Assembly (NCBI GenBank): GCA_030625525.1
Contig: DAOUQR010000028.1
Coordinates: 1 to 8,549, forward strand
Direction: 5' to 3'
DNA from: Pseudomonadota bacterium
GTDB lineage: Bacteria > Pseudomonadota > Gammaproteobacteria > DAOUQR01
Length of the DNA stretch: 8,549 bases
This document shows positions 5,960 to 8,549 of this stretch, one piece after another. The notes under the pieces were generated by a model. That model was not told the DNA's origin. It saw only the letters and a list, made by a program, of their open reading frames with translations, and searched no databases. Both the position numbers and the translations under genes were made by a program. Every line of letters begins with the position of its first letter. Within the stretch, counting starts at the first letter, position 1.

Positions 5960-5965
5960 TGTTAC

Positions 5966-5995
5966 TTGAAAAAATACGACAATGCCATATATAAC
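5966..5995 (+). promoter_or_regulatory. Candidate sigma-70 promoter of icmV-dotA
   Basis: TTGAAA (5966-5971) is followed after 16 bp by TATATA (5988-5993) or after 18 bp by TATAAC (5990-5995). Transcription would begin near 6001, leaving about 37 nt before the icmV ATG. I found no clear separate promoter for icmW; TTGTCG (5977-5982) with CATTAT (5956-5961) on the minus strand is a weak candidate with a 15-bp spacer. Confidence 0.5.
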
Positions 5996-6037
5996 ATGCT
6001 ATTCTCACTAATATATTGATTAAAGTAGACTATTAAT

Positions 6038-6487
6038 ATGGGCATACGTAATTTAGTAAAAAGTTCTTTTAAAGCCGTATTTAATTATCGCAAAGCCGGT
6101 GGAGTGGATAATATAAAACAGTCCAGCTCTTCGTTACGAGATAGCTTGCGAAAATTTTTCGTGCCGGGCACAGGCCAAGTAAAGGAAAGCTTTGAAGGCG
6201 CTAAATCCCGTCTAAGCCTATCCAATAAACAAATAGAAGAACGTAAACGCGAGTTTTTACGTTTAGCCTATATAATGTTATCGGTGACGGTCGGTATTTT
6301 CTTTTATTTTATTTATCATGTCGTCAGTGGCAATGGGCTGAGTTCCGTTGTCAGTTTTGTCATGATTTTTTTAGGCGCTGCGGTCACGTTTCGCTATCAT
6401 TTTTGGTATTTCCAATTGTGCCAGGGCAAGTTGGGCTGCACATTCAAAGAATATTTTCATTACGCAATATTAGGTAAAAAACAATGA
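6038..6487 (+). CDS. icmV: Dot/Icm type IVB secretion protein IcmV
   Basis: A 149-aa inner-membrane protein, close to the roughly 150 aa of Legionella IcmV. It has a basic N-terminal cytoplasmic part (MGIRNLVKSSFKAVFNYRKA), a polar region with LRKFFVPGTGQVKESF (37-52) and a charged helix (64-73). Two closely spaced membrane segments follow (about 74-96 and 101-119), then a short aromatic, basic tail containing FKEYFHYAILGKKQ. IcmV is a component of the Dot/Icm apparatus needed for effector export and intracellular growth in Legionella; its exact mechanistic role is poorly defined. The assignment rests on sequence character plus the diagnostic position between divergent icmW and downstream dotA. 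The Shine-Dalgarno is weak. Its stop codon overlaps the dotA start (ATGA), so the two are one operon with coupled translation. Confidence 0.93.
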   Translation: MGIRNLVKSSFKAVFNYRKAGGVDNIKQSSSSLRDSLRKFFVPGTGQVKESFEGAKSRLSLSNKQIEERKREFLRLAYIMLSVTVGIFFYFIYHVVSGNGLSSVVSFVMIFLGAAVTFRYHFWYFQLCQGKLGCTFKEYFHYAILGKKQ

Positions 6488-8549
6488 AACGTCGGTATTA
6501 TTGGTTACTCACAAGTGGGCTCTTTTTTTTATTACCGCAGTTGGCATTAGCGCTTCCAGCAAATCCTCTGAATTTTACACCGCCGGCGACTGATCTCTCG
6601 GTTATTTTTCTCGGCAATATTTTTGGTATCGTCGGTACGGTTTTGCATGGTGGCCCGAGTCAGATCATGGGCGCTATGTTCGGTGTGTTTAACTCCGCAG
6701 TATTAGCCCTCGGGGGTATCGTGTTGATTTATACCTTGGTGGTGTCAACGATGAATACCGCCAATGAAGGTGAAATGTTGGGTAAGAAGTGGTCATCTAT
6801 TTGGATCCCGGTGCGTTCGGTTGCGGGTGTTGCGTTATTGCTTCCCGGTAAAACTGGTTACTGCATGATGCAAGTGTTTGTGATGTGGATGATTATCCAG
6901 GGTGTGGGTGCGGCGGATAAGGTGTGGGATGCCGCTTTAGGGTATTTGCAGCGGGGCGGCGTTATTATTCAACCGTCTACCACCCAGAAAGCCGATACCG
7001 GACCTGTTTTAAATGCTGCCGGTAGTATGCTGCGGATGGAAGTCTGTATGCGTGGATTAGAGCGAGTTATCAAACAACAACGCGAATATTATTTTACGCA
7101 GGGAAGCTGTAGTGCTAATTCCAGTGATTGGTGGTGTAAACAAGTTCCGAGTTTTGCAACGACGATTGATTTTACGAGTTTATTGAATAGTCCACCCGCT
7201 GCTGGTACTCAGCAAACGCAGTCGTTTCCTAATTTTGATTCGACCTCTCATCCGCAATACGCACGATACTTTAATGGCATTTGCGGTACAGTATCGTGGA
7301 GTCAGTTATCTCCAGCTCAAATAAAGAACGTAACAGACTATTTATCGCAAGATCCTGATCCATCGCAAGATGGTGGTAGTGTACTCGGTGCTAATAAAGG
7401 TTTATTGACCCAAGTGACCCAAGCTAAAGCCGTTGCACTTCAGCAGATGCATCTCGATTTAAGCCAAGCTGCCGATAAAATGGTGCAAAATACATTGGTT
7501 GCACCGGCGAGTGAGCGATTGCCCTATGGTATTGTTAAGGCATATGAGGCGCCGGATCCCTCCGCAGAAAGCGGCGTTGGGGCGCGTGTTTCAGCGGGCG
7601 TTTCAATTAATCTCGGTGGTTTATTTGGTTCTGGTCCTAATGATACTCGGTATCTGTGGATATCGCCTGTTGCAAATCTTGCGCCCCTTATGCAAGGGAC
7701 CGAATTAAAAGGTGCAGTTTCGGATTATGACAACCTTATGTTGCCTACATTACGAGCGTTGAAACTTGCCACCTCCGATCCAAAAGCCGTAGGATCAGCA
7801 TTTATTAATCGGGCATCAACCGATGGTTGGTTAATGGCCGGCAGTTACTATTTTAATTTAGTGCAGCTGAATACCGCTGTGGGCAAGATTAATGTGACGG
7901 CGTCGGGTTTTAATGTGACTGATAAATCCAATAGTATTATTGCGCAATTAGGCAACCAGACGCGCGCCAGTGGTTTAGCGTTTTTAACGCAAAGTTATCG
8001 AACTTCGCTTAACAACTTATTAAACTCATCCGTTACGGGCTCTCACAGTCTAGGTGCACCGGCAGCAAAAGGGCAGAGCTTGCCAGCCAGCGATATGAGC
8101 TATGTTGCGCAAGCCAGCAAAATGGTGATCCGTGGTACGACGGGAACCAAGACTCCGGATTTTACGTTACACTCGAACTTCAAACCTCAGCAAATCGCGC
8201 CGCTTCCAGGAAAAACGTTCCATGGTGGTTTCTTTGATATTCCGGGTTTTGTGACGACTTTGATTTATAATGTGATTCTGAAGAACGTATTTAATGTATT
8301 TATCTTTTTAACGAATATGATCTTGACGCCCATTTTTGAAATAATCTTTAGCCCGATGATTTTAGCGTTTGAAGTTTTTACTGCGGGGCTGCAGGCCGCG
8401 ATGGCTAAGTCGGGTAATCCAATCACTGCGATTGCGGTGATGGGTAACCAGATGATTGATACGGGGGCGACGATTTGGATGATTGCCATGATGGCTTTCC
8501 TCGCGCTCGGGGGGGTTCCTATTCTAGGGATTGAGGCATTAGTTTTATT
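6484..8549 (+). CDS. dotA: Dot/Icm type IVB secretion inner-membrane protein DotA (3' truncated by window edge)
   Basis: The open frame continues to the window end (688 codons); Legionella DotA is about 1,050 aa, so the C-terminal part is missing. The start is the ATG overlapping the icmV stop, with TAGG (6471-6474) 9 nt upstream. Residues 1-23 form a signal peptide (MKRRYYWLLTSGLFFLLPQL, then ALA as the likely cleavage site). Membrane segments at about 66-88 and 113-142 flank the conserved DotA/TraY stretch WIPVRSVAGVALLLPGKTG (107-125). A large polar, presumably periplasmic region (about 150-575) includes several Cys residues (for example in CSANSSDWWC). A hydrophobic series begins near residue 578 (FFDIPGFVTTLIYNVIL) and continues to the edge. 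DotA is a polytopic inner-membrane protein required for translocation. In Legionella it is also reported to be released as oligomeric rings, which the signal peptide would fit. Confidence 0.95.
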   Translation, partial: MKRRYYWLLTSGLFFLLPQLALALPANPLNFTPPATDLSVIFLGNIFGIVGTVLHGGPSQIMGAMFGVFNSAVLALGGIVLIYTLVVSTMNTANEGEMLGKKWSSIWIPVRSVAGVALLLPGKTGYCMMQVFVMWMIIQGVGAADKVWDAALGYLQRGGVIIQPSTTQKADTGPVLNAAGSMLRMEVCMRGLERVIKQQREYYFTQGSCSANSSDWWCKQVPSFATTIDFTSLLNSPPAAGTQQTQSFPNFDSTSHPQYARYFNGICGTVSWSQLSPAQIKNVTDYLSQDPDPSQDGGSVLGANKGLLTQVTQAKAVALQQMHLDLSQAADKMVQNTLVAPASERLPYGIVKAYEAPDPSAESGVGARVSAGVSINLGGLFGSGPNDTRYLWISPVANLAPLMQGTELKGAVSDYDNLMLPTLRALKLATSDPKAVGSAFINRASTDGWLMAGSYYFNLVQLNTAVGKINVTASGFNVTDKSNSIIAQLGNQTRASGLAFLTQSYRTSLNNLLNSSVTGSHSLGAPAAKGQSLPASDMSYVAQASKMVIRGTTGTKTPDFTLHSNFKPQQIAPLPGKTFHGGFFDIPGFVTTLIYNVILKNVFNVFIFLTNMILTPIFEIIFSPMILAFEVFTAGLQAAMAKSGNPITAIAVMGNQMIDTGATIWMIAMMAFLALGGVPILGIEALVL

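Noticed and set aside
5927..6037. CpxR-type GTAAA-N4/5-GTAAA site in the icmW-icmV region, as known for Legionella icmV/icmW
   Set aside because: No GTAAA or TTTAC pair occurs in this stretch.
6007..6039. PmrA-like tandem box (TTAAT repeats) before icmV
   Set aside because: CTAATAT and TTAAAGT only partly match the cTTAATatT repeat, the spacing is off, and the best TTAATAT overlaps the start codon, which is wrong for a promoter site.
7499..7708. 69-codon plus-strand frame inside dotA; likewise 8265-8489 on the minus strand
   Set aside because: Both are out-of-frame shadows of a strongly supported dotA frame.
1..8549. CRISPR arrays, tRNA or rRNA genes, complete insertion sequences
   Set aside because: No regularly spaced repeats, no cloverleaf or rRNA-like sequence, and no transposase reading frame were seen.

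Overview
The window comes from a Gammaproteobacterium of the order Legionellales (Legionella/Coxiella/Aquicella/Berkiella-like). The main evidence is the right third, which carries core genes of a Dot/Icm type IVB secretion system: icmW on the minus strand, diverging from icmV-dotA on the plus strand. Genus cannot be fixed from the sequence alone. The base composition is moderately AT-rich, more so in the left 3.6 kb than in dotA.

Left block (1-3603, all minus strand, read right to left). A 466-codon gene of unusual content is followed after 37 bp by a double-PAS hybrid histidine kinase. Three bases after the kinase comes a GTG-started glycosyltransferase family 9 (heptosyltransferase-like) gene that runs off the left edge. 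The 466-aa protein is the most interesting item. Its first ~240 residues look like a divergent tRNA-dependent cyclodipeptide synthase (GIS motif, basic helix, Y-x3-E motif). This is followed by a long Ser/Glu/Asn/Lys-rich tail, as in many secreted Legionellales effectors. It has its own candidate promoter with a perfect TATAAT, a palindrome over the predicted start site and a ~120-nt leader.

Middle block (3840-5349, plus strand). A DUF4254 gene and a second GT9 glycosyltransferase overlap by 14 bp and form a likely surface-polysaccharide (LPS) pair, with an extended -10 promoter in front. They converge on icmW across 121 bp that encode nothing convincing but look like a degenerate repeat or mobile remnant.

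Right block (5471-8549). icmW and icmV diverge from a 111-bp regulatory region that contains a plausible sigma-70 promoter for icmV and a perfect DnaA-box sequence. dotA starts inside the icmV stop codon and is cut by the right edge after 688 codons. icmX, which normally follows icmW in Legionella and Coxiella, is not there; the GT9 gene takes its place.

How they fit together: IcmW (effector adaptor), IcmV and DotA (inner-membrane components) are parts of the secretion machine. The 466-aa protein is a candidate substrate or, if truly CDPS-like, a producer of a small cyclic dipeptide next to a PAS sensor kinase. The two GT9 genes and DUF4254 suggest that the locus has been assembled against an envelope-biosynthesis neighbourhood.
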